A stretch of 64,000 nucleotides of DNA from Candidatus Kaistia colombiensis (GTDB lineage: Bacteria; Pseudomonadota; Alphaproteobacteria; Rhizobiales; Kaistiaceae): NCBI GenBank assembly GCA_029203105.1, contig CP119318.1, forward strand, positions 4,230,501-4,294,500. Direction: 5' to 3'. How positions within the stretch are numbered: position 1 is the stretch's first letter; each line of letters begins with the position of its first letter. This document shows positions 1 through 10,333 of this stretch, piece by piece. Position numbers and translations under genes: made by a program. The notes under the pieces are model-generated. The model did no database searches. It was not told the origin of the DNA and saw only the letters and a program-made list of their open reading frames with translations.

Positions 1-1
1 C

Positions 2-220
2 ACCGAAGCGCGCCGCCGCGCCGAGCTGATGGCGGAAGCGGCGGGCGTCAAGCTCGGCGAGATCCAGTCGATCCAGACCAGCGATAGCGGCGGCGGCGTG
101 CCGATCTTCCGCGCCCAGATGGCGATGAAGGCCGATGCCGCGACGCCGGTGATGGGCGGCGAGCAGCAGATCACCGCCAACGCGACGATCGTCTACCGGA
201 TCGAGCCGCTCAAGAAGTAG
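2..220 (+). CDS. SIMPL-domain (DUF541) protein, C-terminal fragment
   Basis: The reading frame is open from base 2 to a TAG at 218-220; the start lies outside the window. The visible 72 residues include ARRRAELMAEAAGVKLGEI and finish with ITANATIVYRIE. This is how the C-terminal end of SIMPL (DUF541) proteins looks: a helix rich in Ala and Arg, the 'AGVKLG-I' turn, then the last beta strand. Family members are usually exported, oligomeric proteins of about 230-250 residues with poorly defined function. The signal peptide cannot be seen here. The family call rests on the C-terminal pattern only. Confidence 0.72.
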   Translation, partial: TEARRRAELMAEAAGVKLGEIQSIQTSDSGGGVPIFRAQMAMKADAATPVMGGEQQITANATIVYRIEPLKK

Positions 221-274
221 CCGGACACCAATTCACACCTCTCCCCCAACTCAGGGAGAGCTGAGGAAGCAAGG

Positions 275-1189
275 CTAGCCTGACGGCTGATTCCGAACTG
301 GGCCCGGCGCGAGCACCGACAGCGCGCCGGGCAAACTCTCGAATACCAACGGCGTCTCGATCCGCGCCAACTCGCCATCGACCGAAAGCCAGAGGCGCGG
401 CTGGCGGCTCTCAATCGTCGCGCGCCGCGCAACGATCGACTGGATTTCCGGATTGTCGCGCCAGCGCCCGGCGAGAAGGTCGAGCCCCGCCTGCATCCGG
501 CTCGCCATCTCCGCCCCTTCGGCAAAGTGGATTTCGATCGCGCCCTCGTCGAGCCTTGGCCGGTCGAAGCCATCCTCGGACAAGCGGTTGTTGCTGACCA
601 AAAGCGCATAGGCGGCGATCTCGCGCCGCCCCGCTTCCGTCTCGAGCGTCAGCTCCAGGATATCGGCGCGCGAAAACGCGCGCATCGACGAGCGCGCCAC
701 CGCGATGAAGCGACCGAACGGCAACCCGACGCCGCGAAACTGCTCGCGCCCGCGCGCCATTTCGGCGAAGAAACCGAGCCCGGCGAGCGTGTGAAACCGC
801 CGCCCATTGACGGTCGCGAGATCGATCCAGCTCGGGCTCGCCGCCGCCAGCGCCGCCAGCGCGCTTTCAAGCTCGCTCGGCATGCCGAGGCTTTTTGCAA
901 ACAGGTTCATTGTGCCGAGCGGCAGCACGCCGAGCGTTCGGTCCGTGCCGGCGATCTTGCGGATGGCGTGACCGACCGAGCCGTCGCCGCCACCGACGAC
1001 GACGGTCGCCGGGCCCAACCGGGCGGCGCCGTCGATCGCGTGCAAGAAGTCATTCTCAGCCGCGAGGACGACCTCGGCCGAATGGCCGCGTTCGGCGAAG
1101 GCGCGCTCGACGACGGCGTGGATTTCGGCCGGGTCGCGATCGTTGATCGTGCCCGCCTTGGCATTCAGGATGACGATGGTATCGGCCAC
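275..1189 (-). CDS. Diacylglycerol kinase-family lipid kinase
   Basis: This 304-residue protein carries the DAGK catalytic domain. It opens with TIVILNAKAG (the nucleotide-binding N-terminal strand), followed by VVVGGGDGSVGHAIRKI (the GGDG(S/T) motif that binds ATP) and LGVLPLGTMNLFAKSLG (the P-L-GT-N-A/F motif). The family phosphorylates diacylglycerol, sphingosine-like lipids or related substrates at the inner membrane; the substrate here is unknown. I chose the GTG at 1187-1189 because GGGAGAT sits just upstream and the DAGK fold begins right after it. The frame is open to an ATG at 1294, but those extra residues look like translated intergenic repeat flank. It converges on the preceding SIMPL gene. 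Confidence 0.85.
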   Translation of the reverse strand: MADTIVILNAKAGTINDRDPAEIHAVVERAFAERGHSAEVVLAAENDFLHAIDGAARLGPATVVVGGGDGSVGHAIRKIAGTDRTLGVLPLGTMNLFAKSLGMPSELESALAALAAASPSWIDLATVNGRRFHTLAGLGFFAEMARGREQFRGVGLPFGRFIAVARSSMRAFSRADILELTLETEAGRREIAAYALLVSNNRLSEDGFDRPRLDEGAIEIHFAEGAEMASRMQAGLDLLAGRWRDNPEIQSIVARRATIESRQPRLWLSVDGELARIETPLVFESLPGALSVLAPGPVRNQPSG

Positions 1190-1315
1190 GATATCTCCCG
1201 CGACGCCCCAAGGTGGCGACGCCCAGGGAGCAACGCAAGCCGCCGCGGAAACGATCCGTGGCGGGGGAATCGAAACAGGCGTTTTGGGCTGCATTTGGGG
1301 CAGGAAGACCTGCCG

Positions 1316-1446
1316 CTTTCACCTCTCCCTGAGGGAGAGGTCGACGCACGAAGTGCGGCGGGTGAGGGTTTACGACCTCACCCGGATAGTTCCCTAAACC
1401 CTCACCCGGAGCTTCGCTCCGACCTCTCCCTCAGGGAGAGGTGAAG
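1316..1446. repeat. Double palindromic intergenic repeat, uninterrupted copy
   Basis: Two copies of the palindrome CCTCTCCCTGAGGGAGAGG (second copy CTCAG in the centre) bracket about 90 bp that contain a GGGTGAGGGTTTACGACC / CCCTCACCC inverted pair. The same unit recurs at 4432-4780, where the second palindrome is split by a 216-bp insert. It fills most of the gap between the lipid kinase and carA. No ORF in it looks coding. Such dispersed palindromes are common between genes in this order. Confidence 0.85.
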
Positions 1447-1478
1447 GGCTGAATGCCCAAATCAGTGGGCAGCTTTCC

Positions 1479-2731
<1,253 letters not shown>

Positions 2732-2790
2732 AGTCTACCTGCTGGTCTCGAGATGGGGCGCCAAGCTCGTGCCGACAAGCTTATGCCGCA

Positions 2791-2822
2791 CAAAAACGCG
2801 GCGGATCCTAGGGATCCACCGC
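2791..2822 (-). terminator. Terminator-like hairpin in the carA leader (possible attenuator)
   Basis: On the reverse strand an 11-bp stem (2812-2822 with 2798-2808, one G:U-type mismatch, three-base loop) built on GGATCC is followed directly by CGTTTTTG. This is the layout of an intrinsic terminator. It lies 67-91 nt upstream of the carA ATG, on the carA strand, with no gene end between, so it would act inside the carA leader. The stem and T-run are seen directly; attenuation is inferred. Confidence 0.55.
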
Positions 2823-2978
2823 CTCGCGCCCATTTGCCGGGAAACTAGGCCAAGCGGCGGCACCCGTCAACCCGAAGCGGAAAATACAAAAGTAAGACAT
2901 ATCAATGTGTTAGCATAGATGCGCTTGAAGGCCGCGCCAAGCTTCTCTATGCTGCGGCAGCGTTCAAGGAGATTGACG

Positions 2979-3431
2979 ATGCGCGACACCATCACCGCAG
3001 CCCTGAAAGCGGCAACGCTGGCCCAGGACAAGAAGCGCACCGGCACGCTTCGCCTGATCATGGCCGCGATCAAGGATCGCGACATCGCCGCCCGCACCGC
3101 CGGCACCGGCCAGGCGAGTGATGTCGAGCTGATCGACCTGCTCGCCAAGATGGTCAAGCAGCGGCTCGAATCGGCCAAGATCTACGAGGACAACGGCCGC
3201 CCCGAGCTCGCCGCGCAGGAACGCGAGGAAATCGCGATCATCGAGGAATACCTGCCCAAGCAGCTCAACGAGGACGAAGCGAAGGCCGCGATCGCCGCCA
3301 TCGTCACCGAGACCGGCGCCAGCGGCATCCGCGACATGAACAAGGTGATGTCCGAGCTGAAGGCCCGCTATGCCGGCCAGATGGACTTCTCCAAGGCAAG
3401 CGCCGCCGTCAAGGCAGCCCTTTCCAACTAA
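2979..3431 (+). CDS. GatB/YqeY-domain protein
   Basis: A 150-residue protein matching the usual length of stand-alone YqeY proteins. It has the typical opening MRDTITAALKAATLAQDKKR, the central MVKQRLESAKIYEDNGRPELA and EYLPKQL segments, and the C-terminal helical part (GIRDMNKVMSELKARYAGQMDFSKASAAVKAALS). The domain resembles the C-terminal tRNA-binding domain of GatB; the free-standing protein's cellular role is not settled. The ATG at 2979 is preceded by AAGGAG at 2966-2971. It diverges from carA, and YqeY next to carA, dnaG and rpoD is a familiar arrangement in this order. Confidence 0.92.
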   Translation: MRDTITAALKAATLAQDKKRTGTLRLIMAAIKDRDIAARTAGTGQASDVELIDLLAKMVKQRLESAKIYEDNGRPELAAQEREEIAIIEEYLPKQLNEDEAKAAIAAIVTETGASGIRDMNKVMSELKARYAGQMDFSKASAAVKAALSN

Positions 3432-3440
3432 GGAGCGACC

Positions 3441-4411
3441 ATGGAACTGCCGCCGGCCCTTCGCGACGCCGTCGACGCGGCGCTCGAGGGCGCTTCGACG
3501 GCAGCCCTTGCCGAAGCCTCCGCCATGCTCTCGCAGCGCTATCGCAGCGAGCTGCGCGACGGCCGCTTCCATGTGTCGGAAGACGATGCCGCTCGCGCGT
3601 ACCTGGCGGCGCGGCTGCCGGCCACCTTCGCCGCCGTCCGCGCCGCGATGGACGCGGCCGGCGAGCTGATGCCGGACTTCCGGCCGAAATCGCTGCTCGA
3701 TCTCGGCGCCGGCCCCGGCACCGCCATGTGGGCGGCGCGCGACACCTGGCCGACGATCGACGACGCGCTGATGATCGAGGGCAGCCCGGACGATGCGGCG
3801 CTGGGGCGAGACGCTCGCCGCCGCCGCCGCGTCCTTCAAGCGGGAATGGCGCGCCGCCGATTTCTCCAAGGGCAAGCTCGCCGTCGCGACGCATGATCTC
3901 GTCACCATCGCCTATGTGCTGGACGAACTCGAACTCGACGCCCGCGCCACGCTGATCGAGGCGGCCTGGCGCGCGACAGGCTCGCTGCTGCTGGTGGTAG
4001 AACCGGGCACGCCGGCCGGCTGGAAGCGCATTCTCGACAGCCGGGCGCAGCTCCTCGGCCTCGGCGCTCACATCGTCGCACCCTGCGCGCATGAGGCGCC
4101 CTGCCCGATCGTCTCGCCCGACTGGTGCCATTTCTCCCGCCGGGTGGCGCGGACGAAGATCCATTTGCGCAGCAAGAGCGCGGTAGTGCCGTTCGAGGAC
4201 GAGAAGTTTCATCTATCTCGCCGTGTCGCGAACACCGGCGGCCCGCACGACGGGCCGCGTTCTGTCGCCGCCGCGTGCCTCGAGCGGCAAGGTAAGCCTG
4301 AAGCTTTGCCTGGCGTCTGGCGCTGCCGAAACGCGGCTGATCACCAAGCGCGAAGGCGACCTGTTCAAGGCGGCGCGCCGGGTCGACTGGGGCGACGGGC
4401 TGGAGATTTAG
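3441..4411 (+). CDS. Rsm22-family (COG5459) methyltransferase, frameshifted in this sequence
   Basis: Starts ten bases after yqeY. The first frame reads MELPPALRDAVDAALEG and contains an S-adenosylmethionine motif, SLLDLGAGPGTAMWAARD (about residues 82-99). After a +1 shift near 3790-3800 it continues RRWGETLAAAAASFKREW and HDLVTIAYVLDEL, then EPGTPAGWKRI and CPIVSPDWCHFSRRVAR, which includes the Cys residues characteristic of Rsm22 proteins. A second extra base near 4207 (GAAGTTTCATC) moves to the frame ending RVDWGDGLEI at 4411. Rsm22 proteins are linked to small-ribosomal-subunit assembly in mitochondria and predicted to act on rRNA in alphaproteobacteria. Two single-base insertions restore one continuous protein. 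Confidence 0.8.
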
Positions 4412-4431
4412 GGCATTGATATAGCGATCCT

Positions 4432-4780
4432 TCACCTCTCCCTGAGGGAGAGGTCGACGCACGTAGTGCGGCGGGTGAGGGTTTACGACCTCACCGGATA
4501 GTTCCCTAAACCCTCACCCGGAGCTTCGCTCCGACCTCTCCCTGAGAAGACCTTTGCAGAACACCGAATATCGTCACGCGTTCTACGCCGCATGGGCCAG
4601 AACTCGTCGCCCCAGCGAAGGCCGGGGCCCATGAACACCGGCTTAAGCTGGCCGTAGCTCAGTCTTTTGGTCAGGAACTGTGTGTATGGATCCCGACCTT
4701 CGTCGGGATGACGACCTCAAATGCACGGTCTGCGCAGGTCGACGATGTTGTGCGAAGGTCTTCTCAGGGAGAGGTGAAGA
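4432..4780. repeat. Palindromic repeat unit interrupted by a MITE-like insert
   Basis: This is the same double-palindrome unit as at 1316-1446, in the same orientation, but its second CCTCTCCCTGAGGGAGAGG palindrome is split at 4546/4763 by a 216-bp insert. The remainder to the dnaG start (4781-4931) has no ORF of note and probably holds the dnaG promoter. Confidence 0.85.
4547..4762 (+). mobile_element. MITE-like element, copy 1
   Basis: A 216-bp segment with near-perfect terminal inverted repeats (AAGACCTTTGC at the left, GCGAAGGTCTT at the right), inserted in the centre of a palindrome. Inside are two smaller palindromes: CCCCAGCGAAGGCCGGGG and ATCCCGACCTTCGTCGGGAT. The longest frame is short and not gene-like. 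A second copy at 41067-41283 is roughly 88 percent identical by eye. The flanks are CTGAG and CTCAG, which could be an altered target duplication or an extension of the inverted repeat. Confidence 0.75.
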
Positions 4781-4931
4781 TTGAGCTTCCGCAGCGCAGA
4801 AGCCGGTAGCCAGACCCGCCCTCGACCTGCGCCATCAAACCGCCCTGCATAACGGGCATAAATCATTTGATGCCTTTGCCCTTCCGGCCGCCAAGCCTTA
4901 AATTGGAGGGTCATCGCCAGTCCGGGGTCCA

Positions 4932-6886
4932 ATGCGCTTCTCGCCTTCCTTTCTCGATGAAATCCGCGCCCGCCTGCCGATCTCCTCGATCGTCGGGCAG
5001 CGTGTGACATGGGACCGGCGCAAGTCGCAGCCGCAAAAGGGTGATTTCTGGGCCTGCTGTCCGTTCCATGGCGAGAAATCGCCCTCCTTCCATGCCGAGG
5101 ATCGCAAGGGCCGCTTCCACTGCTTCGGCTGCGGCGAATCGGGCGACCACTTCACCTTCCTGACCAAGCTCGAAGGCCTCTCCTTCCCGGAGGCGGTCGA
5201 GCGACTGGCGGGCGAGGCCGGGCTGTCCATGCCGGCGCGCGACGTCCACGCGGAGGCGGAGGAGCGCAAGCGCGCCTCGCTGCACGAGGTGATGGAACTG
5301 GCCTGCCGCTTCTTCGAGGAAGGCTTGCAATCGCGCGAAGGCGCCAGCGCGCGCGGCTATCTGAACGGCCGGGCGCTTGGCCCCGACATCCAGCGCCGTT
5401 TCCGCCTCGGCTATGCGCGGCAGAGCCGCAACGCGCTGAAGGAGCATCTCGCCGCGAAGGGCGTGCCGCACGAGGACATGGTGGCGACCGGACTGCTGAT
5501 CTCGGGCGAGGACATTCCGGTATCCTACGACCGGTTCCGCGATCGCGTGATGTTCCCGATCACCGATTTTCGCGGCCGCATCGTCGCCTTTGGCGGCCGC
5601 GCCCTGTCCGCCGATGCGCAGGCGAAGTATCTGAACTCGCCGGAGACCGTGCTCTTCCGCAAGGGCGACCTGCTCTATAACGGCTTCGAGGGCGCGCAAG
5701 GCCGTGCAGAGCGCCGGCACGATCATCACCGTCGAGGGCTATGTGGACGTCATCGCCATGGCAACGGCGGGGTTCGGCCATACCGTGGCGCCGCTCGGCA
5801 CGGCCCTGACCGAGCGCCAGCTCGACCTGCTCTGGCGGCTGACGCCGGAACCGATCCTTTGCTTCGACGGTGACAAGGCGGGACTGCGCGCCGCCTATCG
5901 CGCCGCCGACCTCGCGCTGGCGGCGCTGAAGCCGGGCAAGACGGTACGGTTCGCCCTGCTGCCGGAAGGCCAGGATCCGGACGATTTGATCCGCTCGGCC
6001 GGGCGCGAGGCGATGGCGCAGGTGCTTGCCGCGGCCCGTCCGCTGTTCGACATGGTGTGGACGCGCGAGACCGACGCGGGCGGCTTCGAGACGCCGGAGC
6101 GGCGCGCGGCGCTGGAGGCGCGGCTGCGCGAGATCGCCCGTACCGTCGCCGACGAGAGTATCCGCCATCACTACGAGCAGGCGTTTGCCGAGCGGGGCGC
6201 GCGAGTTTTTCGGCTATGGCCAGAAGGGCGGCAACCGCCAGCAGCGCGGCGGCGCTGGCGGCGGCGACCGTCGCAACGGCGCGAATGGCGGCCCGGGCGG
6301 CGGCGCGTCACGACCGATTCGCCAGCCACCGCCGATCATTTCGGAGAGCCTGAAGCGCTCGACAACCCTGTCGGGCCGGGTGCAACCGCCGCTGCGCGAA
6401 GTCGTGCTGATCATGACCATGGCCAATCATCCGGGCCTTGTCCCCGACCTTCTGGATGAGTTCGCGCAGATCGAGTTGACGAATCGCGAACTTGACTCCC
6501 TTCGCACGCAAATCCTAGAGATTGCCGCCGAGGATCCTCATATTGAAAGCGGGGGACTGCGCGACCGGCTTGTGTCCGCGCGCTTTGGTGACTTGCTCGA
6601 CAAGCTCGACCTGCAGATCGAGCGTTGCGGCAACTGGCAGGCAAGGGCGGACGCATCGGATCGCGACGCAGCGGATGGTTGGATGCAGGCTCTCACCTTG
6701 CACAGGAAGGCGCGAACGTTACATAAGGAACTCAAGGATGCCGAGGCGGCACTAGCCACCGACCCCAGCGACGCCAATTTGGCGCAGATGATCGACATCC
6801 AGAACCAGATGGCAAACAGCGATGGCACCGAGGCCTTGATTGAGGGCTTCGGATTAAGTTCGGGCCGAAGACAGAAGTCGATGTAG
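4932..6886 (+). CDS. dnaG: DNA primase, frameshifted in this sequence
   Basis: DnaG makes RNA primers at the replication fork. The first frame (4932 onward) has the CHC2 zinc finger (CPFHGEK, then FHCFGCGESGDHF, residues 40-66) and the RNA-polymerase-like core (FPITDFRGRIVAFGGRAL, KYLNSPETVLFRKG). An extra G near 5691 moves to the second frame, which carries the Toprim motifs TIITVEGYVDVIAM and CFDGDKAGLRAAYRAADLAL. An extra G near 6198 moves to the third frame: REFFGYGQKGG, a Gly/Arg/Asn-rich linker, then the C-terminal helicase-interaction domain ending FGLSSGRRQKSM at 6886. Both shifts are single-base insertions in GC runs. The repaired protein is about 650 residues, normal for alphaproteobacteria. 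It is followed by rpoD. Confidence 0.95.
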
Positions 6887-7059
6887 GATCGACGCTCGGC
6901 GGCGTAAGGTTAAGCGGGCCTTAAGACACGAAAGTCTAATTGTCGGGCGACCGACGGCGAGAGGAAATCCTCCTGCCGCCTCTAGGATTTAACGGTGGCG
7001 GGCGAGCGCGACGGACGAGAACCGTCTGGCGCGAAGCCTCCACCAAGACGGAGAATAGC

Positions 7060-9037
<1,978 letters not shown>

Positions 9038-9066
9038 TCGTCCAGGACGGGCTATCGCCTCCTCCC

Positions 9067-9100
9067 AAAGGGCCGCTCGCGAGAGTGGCCCTTTTGCTTT
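9067..9100 (+). terminator. Intrinsic terminator after rpoD
   Basis: A perfect 8-bp stem, AAAGGGCC with GGCCCTTT, around a 12-base loop, followed by TTGCTTT. It begins 30 nt after the rpoD stop codon and ends just before the start of the Uma2 gene. Confidence 0.8.
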
Positions 9101-9103
9101 AGG

Positions 9104-9703
9104 ATGGCGCCCATGAACGTGCGCGCCATCATCGAAAATGCCGGCCTCCCCCGCCGTGGCTTTACGGTGAAGGAAGTGGAGCGCATGAGCGAGGTCGGCT
9201 TGCTGCGCGCCGAGGAACGGGTCGAGCTGATCGGGGGAGAGCTCATTCCGATGAACGCCAGGGGCATCCGGCACGAGACCCTGAAGCTCGAAATCATGCT
9301 TCGCTGGGGTCGCCTCCATCCAGCCGATACCGTCTTCATTCCCGAGACGACGTTTCGCCTATCCGACGACACATTTTTCGAACCGGACTTTCTCGTCTTT
9401 CGGCGTTCGGTAGCCATTCGCGACCTGCGAGCGAGCTTCGCCCTGCTTGCAGTCGAAATTTCCGACTCGTCGCTCGGCTTCGACCTCGGCCCGAAGGCGC
9501 TCGTCTATGCGCATTTCGGCATTCGCGAGCTCTGGGTGATCGACGCGTCTACAAACACGATCCATGTGCACCGCGAGCCGGTTGACGGGCACTATCAGTC
9601 GATCACGCCATGGCCGGCCGAGGATCTCGTCGCGCCGGCCTTCGCGCCGGCCAAATTCGCGCTGCGGCTCGCCGATCTCGACCTCGGCGACGGATCGGGC
9701 TAA
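9104..9703 (+). CDS. Uma2-family (DUF820) putative restriction-like nuclease
   Basis: A 199-residue protein with the Uma2 pattern: MSEVGLLRAEERVELIGGELIPMNARG, then DDTFFEPDFLVFRRS (the E-PD-V/L part of the PD-(D/E)XK core), AVEISDSSLGFDLGPKALVYAHFGIRELWVID (E-x-S plus the K-Y---G-x-E/L-WVID stretch). Uma2 proteins have a nuclease fold but no proven cellular role and are often found as accessory singletons. The first ATG (9104) is just after the rpoD terminator; the second ATG at 9113 has AGGATG at a better distance and may be the true start. It is followed closely by the HlyU-family gene. Confidence 0.85.
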   Translation: MAPMNVRAIIENAGLPRRGFTVKEVERMSEVGLLRAEERVELIGGELIPMNARGIRHETLKLEIMLRWGRLHPADTVFIPETTFRLSDDTFFEPDFLVFRRSVAIRDLRASFALLAVEISDSSLGFDLGPKALVYAHFGIRELWVIDASTNTIHVHREPVDGHYQSITPWPAEDLVAPAFAPAKFALRLADLDLGDGSG

Positions 9704-9739
9704 GGCTCGAACACAGACACCCATCAGAAGGTCAATTCC

Positions 9740-10033
9740 ATGTCGTTCCTGAAGAAGCTGTTTGGCGGTGGCGGCGGCAATTCGAACGCGGCCGAAGCCA
9801 AGGGCGAGGCCACCGAATACAAGGGCTACAACATCCGACCTGCCCCCTATTCGGAGGGCGGCCAGTACAAGACCGCCGGCTATATCGAGAAGACGATCGA
9901 CGGCGTCGAGAAGTCCTATCGCTTCGTCCGCGTCGATTCGCATGCGAGCCGCGATGCGGCTGCCGACTTCGCTGTGATCAAGGGCAAGCAGATCATCGAC
10001 GAGCAGGGCGACCGGATTTTTGACGCGAGCTGA
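9740..10033 (+). CDS. HlyU-family protein
   Basis: A 97-residue protein beginning MSFLKKLFGGGGG, then EYKGYNIRPAPYSEGGQYKTAGYIEK and SYRFVRVDSHASRDAAADFAVIKGKQIIDEQG. This is the pattern of HlyU-family (COG5453) proteins found widely in alphaproteobacteria. HlyU of Vibrio is an ArsR-type regulator, but these short alphaproteobacterial proteins are only annotated by family name and their DNA-binding role is not established. The ATG is preceded by AGAAGG about ten bases upstream. It stands alone with a decayed repeat after it. Confidence 0.85.
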   Translation: MSFLKKLFGGGGGNSNAAEAKGEATEYKGYNIRPAPYSEGGQYKTAGYIEKTIDGVEKSYRFVRVDSHASRDAAADFAVIKGKQIIDEQGDRIFDAS

Positions 10034-10062
10034 TCCGTCTCGTTGAACGCCGCAGACCGTGC

Positions 10063-10253
10063 ATTCCTCCCCCGTCATCCCGGCGAAGGCCGGGATCCAG
10101 ACCCGCCACCCTATGGCTTGAAGGCTGGGCTACGGCAACCTTGGCCGGTGTTCATGGGCCCCGGCCTCCGCCGGGGCGACGAGGCCATGCCCATGCGACG
10201 CTGGCTGCGTTGCCACTTTGGCCTTGCGCAAAGGTCTCCCTCAGGGAGAGGCA
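10063..10253 (-). repeat. Decayed MITE-like element, copy 3, inverted orientation
   Basis: Reading the reverse strand, this region repeats the order of parts seen at 4547-4762 and 41067-41283: GAGACCTTTGCGCAAGG-type end, the GGCCGGGGCCCATGAACACCGG segment, a GTAGCCCAG segment, and the ATCCCGGCCTTCGCCGGGAT palindrome. It abuts a CCTCAGGGAGAGG half-palindrome at 10239-10251, as the intact copies do. Identity is clearly lower than between the other two. Confidence 0.6.
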
Positions 10254-10274
10254 CAAAACTTGATGATCTAGGAA

Positions 10275-10309
10275 CAAAAAAGCCGGCCGCGGTGACGCGG
10301 CCGGCTTTT
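10275..10309 (-). terminator. Intrinsic terminator of the DUF6600 gene
   Basis: On the reverse strand, a perfect 11-bp GC stem (AGCCGGCCGCG with its complement) and a four-base loop are followed by TTTTTTGTT. It lies 25 nt past the stop codon of the reverse-strand DUF6600 gene. The other side has only TTTT, so it mainly serves the reverse strand. Confidence 0.85.
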
Positions 10310-10333
10310 GTCGTTTGCGGAAGAGGCAGCGCG

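Noticed and set aside
1316..1446. CRISPR-like or protein-coding reading of the repeated CTCTCCCTGAGGGAGAG units
   Set aside because: Only two palindromes per unit, no regular spacing, no cas genes. They match dispersed intergenic palindromes.
9104..9703. Restriction-modification system around the Uma2-family gene
   Set aside because: No methyltransferase or specificity gene is nearby; Uma2 proteins are common as single genes.
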